Shown: positions 25,890 to 35,499 of the stretch, in pieces
Position numbering within the stretch: position 1 is the first letter of the stretch
How the letters are laid out: each line of letters begins with the position of its first letter
Assembly (NCBI RefSeq): GCF_003574735.1
Contig: NZ_QORW01000016.1
Span: 62,001 to 126,000 of the forward strand
From: Dongia deserti
Lineage (GTDB): Bacteria > Pseudomonadota > Alphaproteobacteria > Dongiales > Dongiaceae
Reading direction: 5' to 3'
Length of the DNA: 64,000 bases
Program-made: the position numbers and the translations under genes
Notes under the pieces: model-generated
What the model saw: the letters and a program-made list of their open reading frames with translations, nothing else
What the model was told of the DNA's origin: nothing
Database searches by the model: none

Positions 25890-28160
25890 CTATGCATGCA
25901 CCATGGTCGCGAGCGCTGCGAAGGCCGCTGCGGTCACGATATCATTCACCGTGGCGCCCATCTGCACGATCTGCACCGGCTTGGCCAGGCCGACCAGCAC
26001 CGGGCCGATCACCGTCTCGCCCAGTTGCTTCATCAGCTTCGCCGTGATGTTCGCCGAATGGAGCGCCGGCATGATGAGGATGTTGGCGGGTCCCGACAAT
26101 CGCGTGAAGGGATAGAGCCCTTTCATCAGCCCATAATCCAGCGCAACGTCGGCCTGCATCTCGCCTTCGTATTCGAAGTCGACGTGGCGCGCGTCCATCA
26201 CCCCCACCGCCTCGCGGATGCGCTCGGCTTTTTCGCGCGGCGGGTTGCCGAAGTTGGAGAAGGACAGGAACGCGACGCGCGGCTCATGTCCCAGTTGCCG
26301 GGCGAGCGAGGCGGACTGCACCGCGAAATCGGCGAGCTGCTCGGGCGTCGGCAATTCGTGCACGGAGGTGTCGGCGATGAGCACGGTGCGGCCGCGCGCC
26401 ACGACCACCGAGATCGCCATCAGGGTCTGATGCTCGCGCACCGGGATGACCCGCAGCACGTCTTCGATGCAGACCGCGAAACTGCGCGTGGTGCCGGTCA
26501 CCATCGCGTCGGCATGACCGGCCTCCACCATGCAGGCGCCGAACACATTGCGGTCCTGGTTCACCATGCGCTGCACGTCGCGCAGCAGCGAGCCGCGGCG
26601 CTGCAGCCTGGCATAGAGCATTTCGTGATAGGCCTTGTTGTGCGGCGAATTGGCGGCATTCACGATCTCCAGCCCCGCCGCCTCGCCCAGGCCCGCTTGC
26701 TTGATGGTGTCGCGGATGCGCTCGGTGCGGCCGATCAGCACCGGCGTGCCGTAGCCCGCCGAGCGATAGGCCAGCGCGGCGCGGATCACCCGCTCCTCCT
26801 CGCCCTCCGCGAACACCACGCGACGAGGATTCAAATGCAGCCGCTCGAAGATGAGATGCATGGAGGCGGCGGCCGGATCGAGCCGCGCGGCAAGGCTCGC
26901 CTTGTAGTCCTCCATGTCGATGATCGGCCGGCGCGCAACGCCGCTATCCATTGCCGCCTTGGCGACGGCCGCCGGCACGTAGGAGATGAGGCGCGGATCA
27001 AACGGCACAGGAATGATGTATTCCGGGCCGAAGCGCAGGCGCCTGCCGGCATAGGCGGCATCGACCTCGTCAGGCACGTCCTGGCGCGCCAGCGCGGCCA
27101 AGGCTTCCGCAGCCGCGATCTTCATCTCGTCGTTGATGGTGCGCGCCCGCACGTCCAAGGCGCCGCGGAAGATGTAGGGGAAACCGAGCACGTTGTTGAC
27201 CTGGTTCGGATAGTCGCTGCGCCCGGTCGCGATGATGGCATCGGGGCGCACGGCCTTCACCTCCTCCGGCGTGATCTCCGGATCGGGGTTGGCCATGGCG
27301 AAGATGATCGGCTTCGGCGCCATGCTTCGCACCATGTCCTGCGTGACCGCGCCTTTCGCGGACAAGCCGAAGAACAGGTCGGCGCCTTCCATCGCCTCTG
27401 TCAGCGTGCGCGCCTTGGTCGCGGCGGCGTGGGCGGACTTCCACTGGTTCATGCCCTCGGTGCGGCCCTGATAGATCACGCCCTTGGTGTCGCACAGGAT
27501 GGTCTGGTCGTGCGGGAGGCCCATGCGCTTGAGCAGCTCGACGCAGGCGATCGACGCTGCGCCCGCGCCGTTCACCACCATCTTGATGTCCTTGAGCTTG
27601 CGCCCGGTCAGGTGCATCGCGTTGATCAGGCCCGCGGTCGCGATGATGGCTGTCCCGTGCTGGTCGTCATGGAACACCGGGATGTCCATCAGCTCGCGCA
27701 GCCGCTGCTCGATGATGAAACATTCCGGCGCCTTGATGTCCTCGAGGTTGATACCGCCGAACGCGGGGCCGAGATAGCGCACCGAGTTGACGAAGGCATC
27801 GACGTCCTTGGTGTCGATCTCGAGGTCGATGGAATCGATGTCGGCGAAGCGCTTGAACAAGGCCGCCTTGCCTTCCATCACCGGCTTGGCGGCGAGTGCG
27901 CCGAGATCGCCGAGGCCCAGCACCGCTGTGCCGTTGGAGATGACGGCGACGAAGTTTCCCTTCGCGGTGTAGTCGTAGGCGGTGGTCGGATCCTTCTCGA
28001 TCGCGAGGCATGGCCAGGCCACGCCGGGCGAGTAGGCCAGCGACAGATCGCGCTGTGTCGTCAGCGGCTTGGTGGCGATGATCTCGAGCTTGCCCGGCCG
28101 GCCCGTGCTGTGGAAAACAAGCGCTTCCTCTTCGGTGATGCGCGGCTTATTGGTGGACAT
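25890..28160 (-). CDS. maeB: NADP-dependent malic enzyme with phosphotransacetylase-like domain
   Basis: A cytoplasmic enzyme of 756 residues, the usual length of MaeB. Residues 1 to about 430 are the malic enzyme: [11 protein letters not shown], the metal and substrate region [10 protein letters not shown], and the NAD(P) site [15 protein letters not shown]. Residues 440-756 form a phosphate acetyl/butyryltransferase-like domain ([22 protein letters not shown]), which in this family is regulatory and not catalytic. It turns malate into pyruvate and CO2 with NADPH formation. Single transcription unit. Confidence 0.95.
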   Translation of the reverse strand: MSTNKPRITEEEALVFHSTGRPGKLEIIATKPLTTQRDLSLAYSPGVAWPCLAIEKDPTTAYDYTAKGNFVAVISNGTAVLGLGDLGALAAKPVMEGKAALFKRFADIDSIDLEIDTKDVDAFVNSVRYLGPAFGGINLEDIKAPECFIIEQRLRELMDIPVFHDDQHGTAIIATAGLINAMHLTGRKLKDIKMVVNGAGAASIACVELLKRMGLPHDQTILCDTKGVIYQGRTEGMNQWKSAHAAATKARTLTEAMEGADLFFGLSAKGAVTQDMVRSMAPKPIIFAMANPDPEITPEEVKAVRPDAIIATGRSDYPNQVNNVLGFPYIFRGALDVRARTINDEMKIAAAEALAALARQDVPDEVDAAYAGRRLRFGPEYIIPVPFDPRLISYVPAAVAKAAMDSGVARRPIIDMEDYKASLAARLDPAAASMHLIFERLHLNPRRVVFAEGEEERVIRAALAYRSAGYGTPVLIGRTERIRDTIKQAGLGEAAGLEIVNAANSPHNKAYHEMLYARLQRRGSLLRDVQRMVNQDRNVFGACMVEAGHADAMVTGTTRSFAVCIEDVLRVIPVREHQTLMAISVVVARGRTVLIADTSVHELPTPEQLADFAVQSASLARQLGHEPRVAFLSFSNFGNPPREKAERIREAVGVMDARHVDFEYEGEMQADVALDYGLMKGLYPFTRLSGPANILIMPALHSANITAKLMKQLGETVIGPVLVGLAKPVQIVQMGATVNDIVTAAAFAALATMVHA

Positions 28161-28345
28161 GGAAAGGCTTAGGGCTCCCCTTGGTTTCCCAGGAACGTCG
28201 TTATTCCCTGCTTTCGGCAGGGCGAACTATCAGGCTGGCATGAATTTGCGCGCGTTGCAAAGGGTTGGCGGGGCTGAGGGCGTTTGCCGCGGGAAGCATG
28301 CGCATGTTGTCGCCTTGGGACGCACCCCCCTCCGCCGCCCCTCCA

Positions 28346-28430
28346 CTGTCACCCCGGGCTTGACCCGGGACCCATCCATCCGCCCGCACTTGCGAGTCCG
28401 GTGGACCCCGGCTCAAGGCCTGGGTGACAG
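28346..28430. repeat. Dispersed intergenic palindrome, copy upstream of mutS
   Basis: Begins CTGTCACCCCGGGCTTGACC and ends with GGGTGACAG on the other arm, forming a long hairpin. Related elements are seen at 41056, 45942, 50406, 52022, 54572 and 57959. It fills much of the otherwise gene-free interval between maeB and mutS (28161-28471), where I see no other feature except possible promoters. Confidence 0.75.
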
Positions 28431-28471
28431 GAGAAGAGGTGGTGGAAACGTAGCACTGGGGGCGCCGTATC

Positions 28472-31141
28472 ATGTCTGACTCCCAGCGCACCCCTGACGC
28501 CATGGACGCCGCCACGACACCACTCATGGCGCAGTATCTGGCGGTCAAGCGCCAGCATCCGGATGCGCTGCTGTTCTACCGCATGGGCGATTTCTACGAG
28601 CTGTTCTTCGAGGATGCCGAGAAGGCGGCGGCGGCGCTCTCCATCGTGCTCACCACCCGCGGCCTGCATCTGGGCGAGCCGATCAAGATGTGCGGCGTGC
28701 CGATCCATGCCGCCGAAGGATACCTGAACCGCCTGATCCGCCAGGGCTTCAAGGTCGCCGTCTGCGAGCAGGTGGAGGACCCGGCGGAGGCCAAGAAACG
28801 CGGCAGCAAATCCGTGGTGCGCCGCGACGTCGTGCGGGTGGTTACGCCCGGCACGCTGACCGAAGACGGATTGCTGGACGCAACCAGCCACAATTATCTC
28901 TGCGCCCTGGCCGATGCGGGTGGAACGCTCGGTCTCTCCTGGGTCGACATCTCGACCGGCCAGTTCCGCGCCCAGGCAATCGAGCGCAAGGCGCTGCCCG
29001 CCGCGCTGGCACGTCTCGACCCGACGGAGATCCTGCTGCCCGAGCGCTTGCTCCTGCAGAGCGATCTCTACGAGCTGTTCCAGGAATGGAAGTCGGCACT
29101 CTCGCCGCTGCCCAATGCGCGCTTCGATAGCGAGAATGCGCGGCTCCGCCTGCAGAGCTTCCACAAGGTGGCGGCGCTCGATGCGTTCGGCGCCTTCACC
29201 CGCGGGGAGCTGGCGGCCGCCGGTGCGATCCTCGATTACGTCGAGCTGACCCAGCAGGGCAAGATGCCGCGTCTGGGCCAACTGGCACGGATCGGCGCTG
29301 GCGCGATCCTGGAGATCGATGCCGCGACGCGGCGCAACCTGGAGCTCTCGCGCACGCTCTCTGGCGAACGCCAGGGCAGCCTGCTCTCCATCATCGACCG
29401 CACCGTGACCGGCGCCGGCGCGCGGCTGCTGGGCGAATGGCTCGCGGCACCTTTGACCGACATCGCCGTCATCGCCGCGCGGCAGGATGCGGTCGCGCAT
29501 CTGCTGAGCGAAACCCGGCTGCGCGAAGACCTGCGGGCCCAGCTCAAGAAAACGCCGGACCTGGAGCGTGCGCTCTCGCGCCTGTCGCTGGAGAGAGGCG
29601 GCCCGCGCGATCTGGCGGCCATCCGCGATGGGCTCAAAGCCGCGGTGGACATCAAAACGCTGTTCGCCGAAGCGCGCTTCGGGTCGCCACCGCCCTTGCT
29701 GCAGCAGGCGCTGACCGACCTCGGCCATCACGGCGATCTGATCGAGCGCTTGGGCCGCGCGTTGGCGGAGAGCCTGCCGCTGCTGGCACGCGACGGCGGT
29801 TTCATCGCGCACGGCTACCTGCCCGATCTCGATCAGTGGCGCAGCCTGCGCGATGATTCACGCAAGCTGATCCTGGAGCTGGAGGCGCGCTATCGCAGCG
29901 ATCTCGGCATCGCCTCGCTCAAGATCAAGCACAACAACGTGCTCGGCTATTTCGTGGAGGCCACCAGCACACAAGCGGACAAGGTGAAAGCGGATGGCCG
30001 CTTCATCCAGCGCCAGTCGACCGCCAATGCCACGCGTTTCACCACCGTCGAGCTGGGCGAGCTCGAGACAAAGATCGCGCAGGCCGCCGACAAGGCGGTG
30101 GCGCTCGAATTGCGCTTGTTCGCCGACCTCGTCACCGAGGTGACTGCGCGCGCCGACGGCATCTCGAAAGCGGCCGGCGCGCTCGCCCTCATCGACGTCA
30201 CGGCCGGCCTTGCCGAGCTCGCGGAAATGGAGAGCTGGTCACGCCCGCACGTGCTGCGCGACGGCGTGTTTCGCATCGAGCGCGGCCGACATCCCGTCGT
30301 CGAGGCGGCGCTGAAAAGGACAGGCGCTGACACCTTTGTCGCCAACGATTGCGATTTGAGCGACGGGCGGCGCCTATGGCTGGTGACCGGCCCCAACATG
30401 GCAGGCAAGTCGACATTCCTGCGGCAGAACGCGCTCATCGTCATCCTGGCGCAGATGGGAAGTTTCGTGCCGGCGGGGCGCGCCGAGATTGGTGTCATCG
30501 ACAAATTGTTCAGCCGCGTCGGCGCCGCCGACGACCTGGCGCGCGGACGCAGCACGTTCATGGTGGAGATGGTAGAGACCGCTGCCATCCTCAACCAAGC
30601 GACCAAGCGCTCGCTGGTCATCCTGGATGAGATCGGCCGCGGCACCGCGACCTTCGACGGCCTTTCCATTGCGTGGGCGACGCTCGAGCACCTGCACGAG
30701 ATGAACAAGTGCCGTGCCCTATTCGCCACGCATTATCACGAGCTGACCAGCCTCGCCGCCCGCCTGCCCGAGATGAAGCCCCACACCATGAAAGTGATGG
30801 AATGGCAGGGCCAGGTGAAATTCCTGCACGAAATCGCCCCCGGCGCCGCCGACCGCAGCTACGGCATCCACGTCGCGGAACTCGCCGGCCTGCCCGCGGC
30901 GGTGATCGCGCGGGCGCAGGAAGTGCTAAGCACTTTGGAGCAAGGCGAACAGGCGAGCGCGCTGACGCGCCTCGCCGACGACCTTCCCCTGTTCTCCGCC
31001 GTCGTTTCGACCGCCTCGAAGCCCACGGGCGCCTCCGAACCGAGCGCGTTAGAGCGCGCGCTGGCGGAGATCAACCCCGACGAACTGACGCCGAAGGAGG
31101 CGTTGGAGGTGCTGTACCGCCTAAGAGGATACTCAAACTGA
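28472..31141 (+). CDS. mutS: DNA mismatch repair protein MutS
   Basis: A full-length MutS of 889 residues. The mismatch-contact motif FYELF lies near residue 45 in domain I. The connector, core and clamp domains follow, then the ATPase with Walker [10 protein letters not shown] near 640, a DEIGRGT Walker B and the GATHYHELT-like [10 protein letters not shown] motif. The C-terminal tail ([24 protein letters not shown]) is the dimer/tetramer region. It recognises mismatches and recruits MutL. A broken copy of its 3' end occurs at 33582-33644. Confidence 0.97.
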   Translation: MSDSQRTPDAMDAATTPLMAQYLAVKRQHPDALLFYRMGDFYELFFEDAEKAAAALSIVLTTRGLHLGEPIKMCGVPIHAAEGYLNRLIRQGFKVAVCEQVEDPAEAKKRGSKSVVRRDVVRVVTPGTLTEDGLLDATSHNYLCALADAGGTLGLSWVDISTGQFRAQAIERKALPAALARLDPTEILLPERLLLQSDLYELFQEWKSALSPLPNARFDSENARLRLQSFHKVAALDAFGAFTRGELAAAGAILDYVELTQQGKMPRLGQLARIGAGAILEIDAATRRNLELSRTLSGERQGSLLSIIDRTVTGAGARLLGEWLAAPLTDIAVIAARQDAVAHLLSETRLREDLRAQLKKTPDLERALSRLSLERGGPRDLAAIRDGLKAAVDIKTLFAEARFGSPPPLLQQALTDLGHHGDLIERLGRALAESLPLLARDGGFIAHGYLPDLDQWRSLRDDSRKLILELEARYRSDLGIASLKIKHNNVLGYFVEATSTQADKVKADGRFIQRQSTANATRFTTVELGELETKIAQAADKAVALELRLFADLVTEVTARADGISKAAGALALIDVTAGLAELAEMESWSRPHVLRDGVFRIERGRHPVVEAALKRTGADTFVANDCDLSDGRRLWLVTGPNMAGKSTFLRQNALIVILAQMGSFVPAGRAEIGVIDKLFSRVGAADDLARGRSTFMVEMVETAAILNQATKRSLVILDEIGRGTATFDGLSIAWATLEHLHEMNKCRALFATHYHELTSLAARLPEMKPHTMKVMEWQGQVKFLHEIAPGAADRSYGIHVAELAGLPAAVIARAQEVLSTLEQGEQASALTRLADDLPLFSAVVSTASKPTGASEPSALERALAEINPDELTPKEALEVLYRLRGYSN

Positions 31142-31214
31142 GCTTTCACGCGAATCGGACCCAAGTCTAGACTGCAACGCTCTTTCGGATGTCGTTGGGT
31201 GGATTGGCTGGGTC

Positions 31215-32732
31215 ATGAACGCCTTTTCGATCTACAAGCCCTTTCGCAATCTGATCTCGACACTCGGTCGGGAGGATGCTCTTCGCGTTCTCTGGGCCTA
31301 CATTAACTACATGCAGATTAGAGGTTTCGAACCCCCGGGCGACATAGAGATGGGCACTCAATTCCTGAATGCGCCCATGCCAGAGGTGGTAATCCCACCG
31401 TGGCAGTTAGAGCTGATCGCAAAAGAAGTGCTTATTCATGGCGGCACCCGATCTGCAAGGGGCAAGACGCTGCGAGAGTGGCGCAGCCTTGCGAAGCTAA
31501 TGAACGAGCTCAGGGAACTCGAAGACACGCTCTATGCACTGCAGGGGCCGGGTAAGAACATCATGCTTGAGCTAAACCGGATAGCTCATCGCCAGTTCAT
31601 CTGGCAGGCGCATCCGATGAAGTCCACGGCTTTGATGAGATATCTGAAGATATTCGATACTCCGCAGATCGATGAGATATGCCGGTCGCAGACGGGAATG
31701 TCAGTTCAAACGATATATCTGTGCGGTATGTGTTTCTTAGGGCACTTTTTCGGCAGCCCGACCGTCGCCCTTCCGGTCAATTCGGAGATCAAACAACTCA
31801 ACAATGAGGACATAACGAAGTTTGTCAGTTTTTGCTCTCGGCCGCTGAACGAGATTCGCGAGATACTGAAATCGGAGCAGGTGTTTGACGATCGATTCGC
31901 GTATGCATTCAATTCGCTTCGCGCTTTTCCTTTGATCCAGATGCCATGGGAGGGCAACGACGCGATCGTATGCCCCGTCGTGGCACTCTTGTTTTGGAGA
32001 ATCACGGGCGGGCTTTATTATTCACTGTGCAAACATAAGCAATTTGGCGATGCGTTTGGGCGATCCTATCAAGCTTATGTGGGCGAAGTGATCTCGCGCT
32101 CGATATCCCGTCCAGACAGCACAGTGCTGGCCGAACAACGGTACGGACACAAAGCCCTTCAGCGCGATTCTGTGGACTGGATCTTAGCTGAGGGAGATTT
32201 CGCCCTGTTTCTTGAATGCAAGGCGAAGAGGCTTTCCTGGGACGCAAAAGCAGCTCTGAATGAGATTGGGCCTCTTGAGTCAGATATAGCTAGCCTCGCT
32301 TCTGGTGTTGTTCAAGTCTACAAGGCCATCGCGGACTATCGCGATGGGCTATATCCTCACTTTCCATTTAGGGAGGCGATTGCAGTACTTCCTGCCGTCG
32401 TGACCCTCGAGAACTGGTTTATGTTTGGACCAAAAATTCGGGAGTTGCTCCATAACGCGGTTGTTGAGCAGCTAAAAGAATCAAACCTACCGGTGGAAAT
32501 AACTGAAGAACTACCATACTCCGTCGTTTGCATTGCTGACCTCGAAACTGGTTTGCAGTGTGCCAACTTCGTAGGGCTGAGGGACTATTGGGACGGGAAA
32601 GTGAGAGATGCCGAGATGCGAGACTGGAACTGGTCCAGTTACAACCATCACAGATTTGGCGACAACATCAAAGTCAAGCCGTTGTTCGGGGGTGATTACA
32701 AGGACTTGTTCTCGACTGTGGAGGCAATCTAA
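31215..32732 (+). CDS. Putative PD-(D/E)XK nuclease-like protein, accessory gene
   Basis: An unrecognised protein of 505 residues. The DNA is visibly richer in A/T and in codons that the neighbours avoid (ATA, AGA, TTA), which suggests transfer. The first 300 residues are mostly helical with no motif I know. Near the end D321 (in SVDWILAEGD) followed by E334-C-K336 (FLECKAKRL) spells the D-x(n)-E-x-K pattern of restriction-type nucleases. The last 150 residues have alternating strands and helices. It has no partner methylase, helicase or reverse transcriptase beside it. It sits between mutS and a BrnTA pair. A stand-alone defence or repair nuclease is a guess. Confidence 0.6.
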   Translation: MNAFSIYKPFRNLISTLGREDALRVLWAYINYMQIRGFEPPGDIEMGTQFLNAPMPEVVIPPWQLELIAKEVLIHGGTRSARGKTLREWRSLAKLMNELRELEDTLYALQGPGKNIMLELNRIAHRQFIWQAHPMKSTALMRYLKIFDTPQIDEICRSQTGMSVQTIYLCGMCFLGHFFGSPTVALPVNSEIKQLNNEDITKFVSFCSRPLNEIREILKSEQVFDDRFAYAFNSLRAFPLIQMPWEGNDAIVCPVVALLFWRITGGLYYSLCKHKQFGDAFGRSYQAYVGEVISRSISRPDSTVLAEQRYGHKALQRDSVDWILAEGDFALFLECKAKRLSWDAKAALNEIGPLESDIASLASGVVQVYKAIADYRDGLYPHFPFREAIAVLPAVVTLENWFMFGPKIRELLHNAVVEQLKESNLPVEITEELPYSVVCIADLETGLQCANFVGLRDYWDGKVRDAEMRDWNWSSYNHHRFGDNIKVKPLFGGDYKDLFSTVEAI

Positions 32733-32789
32733 TCCTGCCCGAGCGCGGCTGTTTGCTTCTCGGAGAATTGGGGTCAGACTCGACTTCTC

Positions 32790-33083
32790 TTATCCCCGTT
32801 TTTTCTTCGCCTTCGGCTGCGACGAAGAGTCATTCGCTGCATTCCGCTCCATATGTTCCCGCAGCACCTTGTTCACCGCCGTCTGATACTGCGGCGCCGT
32901 CGCCTTGAACCACGCAACCACGTCGGCATCGAGTCGGATCGTCACCGGCTGTTTGATCGGGCGATAAAAGCGGCCGACCTGCGCCTTGCTCCAGTCGGTC
33001 ACTTCCGGAATATCGCTGGTGTCGATCGCCGAGTCCGGCATTTTCTCGAGCGCAGCCAGCTCCCGCCGTTCACGTGCGCTCAT
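32790..33083 (-). CDS. brnA: BrnA family antitoxin
   Basis: An antitoxin of 97 residues. The N-terminus is basic and helical, IDTSDIPEVTDWSKAQVGRFYRPIK is the family core, and the C-terminal part (VTIRLDADVVAWFKATAPQYQTAVNKVLREHM) is a ribbon-helix-helix DNA-binding motif of the BrnA type. It binds BrnT and represses the shared promoter. I chose ATG 33083, which overlaps the brnT 3' end by 14 bases and is the usual arrangement, instead of a longer reading frame from 33161. Confidence 0.9.
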   Translation of the reverse strand: MSARERRELAALEKMPDSAIDTSDIPEVTDWSKAQVGRFYRPIKQPVTIRLDADVVAWFKATAPQYQTAVNKVLREHMERNAANDSSSQPKAKKKRG

Positions 33084-33354
33084 CGTACCGCCTGCGCTCC
33101 GCTTTCGTGGCCTTGCGCGCCGAGATGATGCGGACGACTTCTTCGCCATCGTCTTCCTCATACGTGTGGGCGACCATGAAGATCGCTATCGGGCCGATCA
33201 GGCCGATTGTTTGCCATCGCTCTTCGCCGCCTTCATGGCGATCCTGTATGCTGATGTGGTTCGGATCGTCGAACACGCGGCTCGCCAGTTCGAAGCTGAC
33301 GCCGTGCTTCTGCCGATTGGCAGCATCCTTTCGCGGATCCCACGTGAACCGCAT
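33070..33354 (-). CDS. brnT: BrnT family toxin (RelE-like ribonuclease)
   Basis: A toxin of 94 residues (PF04365). MRFTWDPRKDAANRQKHGVSFE and the VFDDP turn are characteristic, and so are the strands RWQTIGLIGPIAIFMVAHTY and ARKATKAERRRY. BrnT cleaves RNA and stops growth until neutralised by BrnA. It is the first gene of the pair, with an A/T-rich promoter directly upstream. Confidence 0.92.
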   Translation of the reverse strand: MRFTWDPRKDAANRQKHGVSFELASRVFDDPNHISIQDRHEGGEERWQTIGLIGPIAIFMVAHTYEEDDGEEVVRIISARKATKAERRRYDERT

Positions 33355-33357
33355 TTA

Positions 33358-33385
33358 TAAATATATGCCTACATATCTGTATTTA
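33358..33385 (-). promoter_or_regulatory. A/T-rich inverted repeat, brnTA promoter/operator
   Basis: ATATG-CCTA-CATAT (33363-33376) lies within a longer TAAATA...TATTTA symmetry immediately before the brnT start codon. BrnA-type antitoxins bind such palindromes to repress their own operon. The stretch is one of the most A/T-rich in the window. Beyond it, 33387-33478 holds nothing I recognise. Confidence 0.6.
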
Positions 33386-33478
33386 CAATGCCGAACAAGA
33401 TCTCTATCGCGCAGAGACCCCGTCAGCTACTTATAGTGATATTCCATCTGAGAAGACAAGCAAAAAGAGCTCCTACTT

Positions 33479-33572
33479 TCGGCGCATCGGGATTCTTGCG
33501 ATGCCCGTCCAGCCGTGGCAGACGGCACAGGTGCCTTGGGCGATCTTGTTGCCGGCAGAGGGATCGGCGGCG
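33479..33572 (-). pseudogene. Cytochrome c gene fragment
   Basis: Read on the minus strand this gives AADPSAGNKIAQGTCAVCHG, nearly the same as residues 23-41 of the intact cytochrome c at 35772-36101 (AADPAAGKKVAQGTCAVCHG). DNA similarity to 35946-36039 is high across the fragment but with small insertions and deletions that shift the frame. It has no start codon, signal peptide or C-terminus. It ends where the mutS fragment begins. Confidence 0.8.
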
Positions 33573-33581
33573 CATGCCGTC

Positions 33582-33644
33582 CTGGAACGCGCGCTGGCGG
33601 AGACCAACCCGGATGAGCTCAGGGCCGAAGGAGGCGTTGGAGTT
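33582..33644 (+). pseudogene. mutS 3' end fragment
   Basis: Reads LERALAETNPDELRAEGGVGV on the plus strand, close to the mutS tail [22 protein letters not shown] (31048-31110), in the same orientation as mutS. The end is frameshifted and the true stop is lost. It directly abuts the cytochrome c fragment. Confidence 0.8.
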
Positions 33645-33658
33645 TTTCCAAACGACAA

Positions 33659-34570
33659 CTATCGCGCTTGGTCGCTGGAAGAGATGCTCTGACGCTCCAA
33701 TTCTTCTGGTGTCCAGGAGCTGACAAACGGCTCCGACAAGCGATAGCCGAATTTTGCGATGGGTCCACGCGCCGCGTTCAGCAGCCCTTCGAGGTTCGGG
33801 GTGGATCGAGCGATCTCATTCTTCCAGCGCGCGAAGTATTCCTGGTTGTGATCGGAAACGGTTTCGCGGGGCGTAAAGCTCTCCAATCCTGTGAAATGGC
33901 ATATTTCCTTCAAGAAGACGTGCGGCTTGGACACGAAATCCTCGTATCGAATGACCATTGCGCGGTCCAGCTGCTGCAGATCTTGCATCAGTATCTGATG
34001 CGCAACGCACCAGTGGAAAAGCAGCTCCAACATGTGCGTGTTGGACCATTTCCTGGTCGCGCAGGATACGGCGATCGGGTGCCGAACAACGAAGATGAAG
34101 CGGGCTCCAGGAAACATCGCCTGCAGGAATCGGCTACGAATCAAATTCGGCGGCGACTTCTCCAGGAGCACCTTCTTGCTGAAGTCGTAGTAGGGACCCC
34201 ACTCGCACAAGAGCTTCCGTCTGTTCTCCTCAGACACGCGATCCGATGTTTCGATCATGTGTGCATCTTCGGCGAACGCAAATCGGCCCGGTCCTCCGAA
34301 CATCCTTGCGGGCGGGAAAACGGATTGCAGGTGCTGCCCTTCGTCCTCTGGCGCGGGGGTGTCGTTCAGCCCGCTGGCGTCAGGATGCTCTCTCAATAGA
34401 CGATGGATGATCGAAGTGCCGCTCCGATGGAGCCCGCCGATGAACAGGAACCGGTGACCGTCGACCCTCGGAGCCTCCGTCAAGGGCGGTCTGCGAGCCT
34501 CCGTCAAGGACGACGTGGCCAGCGTTGTTCGCCGGTAGGCTCGGTAGAGTCGTCTGCCTAGGCCGATCAT
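33659..34570 (-). CDS. Sulfotransferase family protein
   Basis: A protein of 303 residues. The 5'-phosphosulfate loop of PAPS-dependent sulfotransferases is GGLHRSGTSIIHRL at about 45-58, and the 3'-phosphate motif FVVRHPIAVSCATRKW lies near 170. LLEKSPPNLIRSRF is the usual strand-helix between them. Members transfer sulfate from PAPS to sugars, lipids or proteins; the acceptor is unknown. Its start overlaps the stop codon of the upstream sulfotransferase gene (ATGA). Codon use is mixed and less G/C-rich than the nearby housekeeping genes. The stop codon at 33659 is only 15 bases from the mutS scar. Confidence 0.85.
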   Translation of the reverse strand: MIGLGRRLYRAYRRTTLATSSLTEARRPPLTEAPRVDGHRFLFIGGLHRSGTSIIHRLLREHPDASGLNDTPAPEDEGQHLQSVFPPARMFGGPGRFAFAEDAHMIETSDRVSEENRRKLLCEWGPYYDFSKKVLLEKSPPNLIRSRFLQAMFPGARFIFVVRHPIAVSCATRKWSNTHMLELLFHWCVAHQILMQDLQQLDRAMVIRYEDFVSKPHVFLKEICHFTGLESFTPRETVSDHNQEYFARWKNEIARSTPNLEGLLNAARGPIAKFGYRLSEPFVSSWTPEELERQSISSSDQAR

Positions 34571-35499
34571 GCGACCCTTTCCAGGGGCTGAGACGCGAGG
34601 AGGCCCCCTCGACGCAAGGCTTCAAGATCACGCGCATATCGCTCAGACAACAGCCGCTTTTCGTCCGGCGAGAGCGGATCAAATCGCTTTCCATGACGAT
34701 GCACGTGGTACTGGTGCACGACCTCATCCGGATCAAAGTTGGGCGTCTTCTTCAGCTGTATGGCCGCCTGGATTGCCTCACATGTCGGCGACTGGTTGTG
34801 CACCTCCACATTCCATGACAATCGCCCACGCAGGCGCTCCGAGCCGATGATTTGCCAGAATGTCTCCTCTGGCGTTGCAGATTCGAACGTGGTCACGCGA
34901 AGCTGCGCATTCGGGAAATGTTCGGCGATCCGTTCGATCACACTCGGCCAGCCGCCCTCAACCTTCATCCAACGAGCCTTGATGCTTTTGAAATCGTTCC
35001 GCTCCCCGAACATGGCACGCATGGCGTAGTACGATGGCAGGAATGTGTCGTAAGACCTGATGCAGAGATGAATGCGGGAGATCCTCGATCCCAAGGTGCG
35101 CTTGAGTCCACGCAGCATCTTGGCGAGATTGGGGTAAAACAGATCGGTCTTGCTGCCTAAAGGGAATGCATGGCCCAGGAAATTCTCTTCCGACACGATG
35201 ACCGAGTTAAACGCCCTTCCCTGGGATCGATCGATCATCAGTTGTGCAAGGAGACTCTTTTGCTGAGCTGCAAGGGACCAGTGCAGCACATGCCCAAATC
35301 TCCTTCCCAGCTTGGGCAATGCTTTCGTTACTTGGCGAACGGTGCCTTCACTATGTTCGCCCATCGCAGGCGCGGTTAAGCAAATCATCCCCTCTTGAAA
35401 GAGCTCTTGGGAGTTTTGGTTCAACGCATGCTGGATTGAAGTTGTCCCCGTTCGATGGGCTCCAAGGTGCAAAATAACATCGCAGTCACTGAGCTTCAT
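34567..35499 (-). CDS. Second sulfotransferase-like protein
   Basis: A protein of 310 residues with the P-loop-like HLGAHRTGTTSIQHAL at about 11-26, the 5'-PSB motif of a different sulfotransferase branch from its neighbour. VIVSEENFLG and HLCIRSYDTFLPSYYAMR (a 3'-phosphate-like region) follow. No signal peptide. I chose ATG 35499 over an upstream ATG at 35550. It is the first gene of a two-gene operon. Two unlike sulfotransferases in one operon suggest sequential sulfation of a surface glycan or a lipid. Confidence 0.75.
   Translation of the reverse strand: MKLSDCDVILHLGAHRTGTTSIQHALNQNSQELFQEGMICLTAPAMGEHSEGTVRQVTKALPKLGRRFGHVLHWSLAAQQKSLLAQLMIDRSQGRAFNSVIVSEENFLGHAFPLGSKTDLFYPNLAKMLRGLKRTLGSRISRIHLCIRSYDTFLPSYYAMRAMFGERNDFKSIKARWMKVEGGWPSVIERIAEHFPNAQLRVTTFESATPEETFWQIIGSERLRGRLSWNVEVHNQSPTCEAIQAAIQLKKTPNFDPDEVVHQYHVHRHGKRFDPLSPDEKRLLSERYARDLEALRRGGLLASQPLERVA

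Noticed and set aside
25725-28172. A plus-strand open reading frame of about 815 codons opposite maeB
   Set aside because: It mirrors a full MaeB gene and has no recognisable domain; composition is that of a shadow frame.
32733-32789. A possible insertion-sequence end after the nuclease-like gene
   Set aside because: Only a short GGGGTCAGAC motif was found; there are no terminal inverted repeats and no transposase gene.
33501-33692. A plus-strand open reading frame across the scar
   Set aside because: It is made of the antisense of a cytochrome c fragment and a frameshifted mutS tail.
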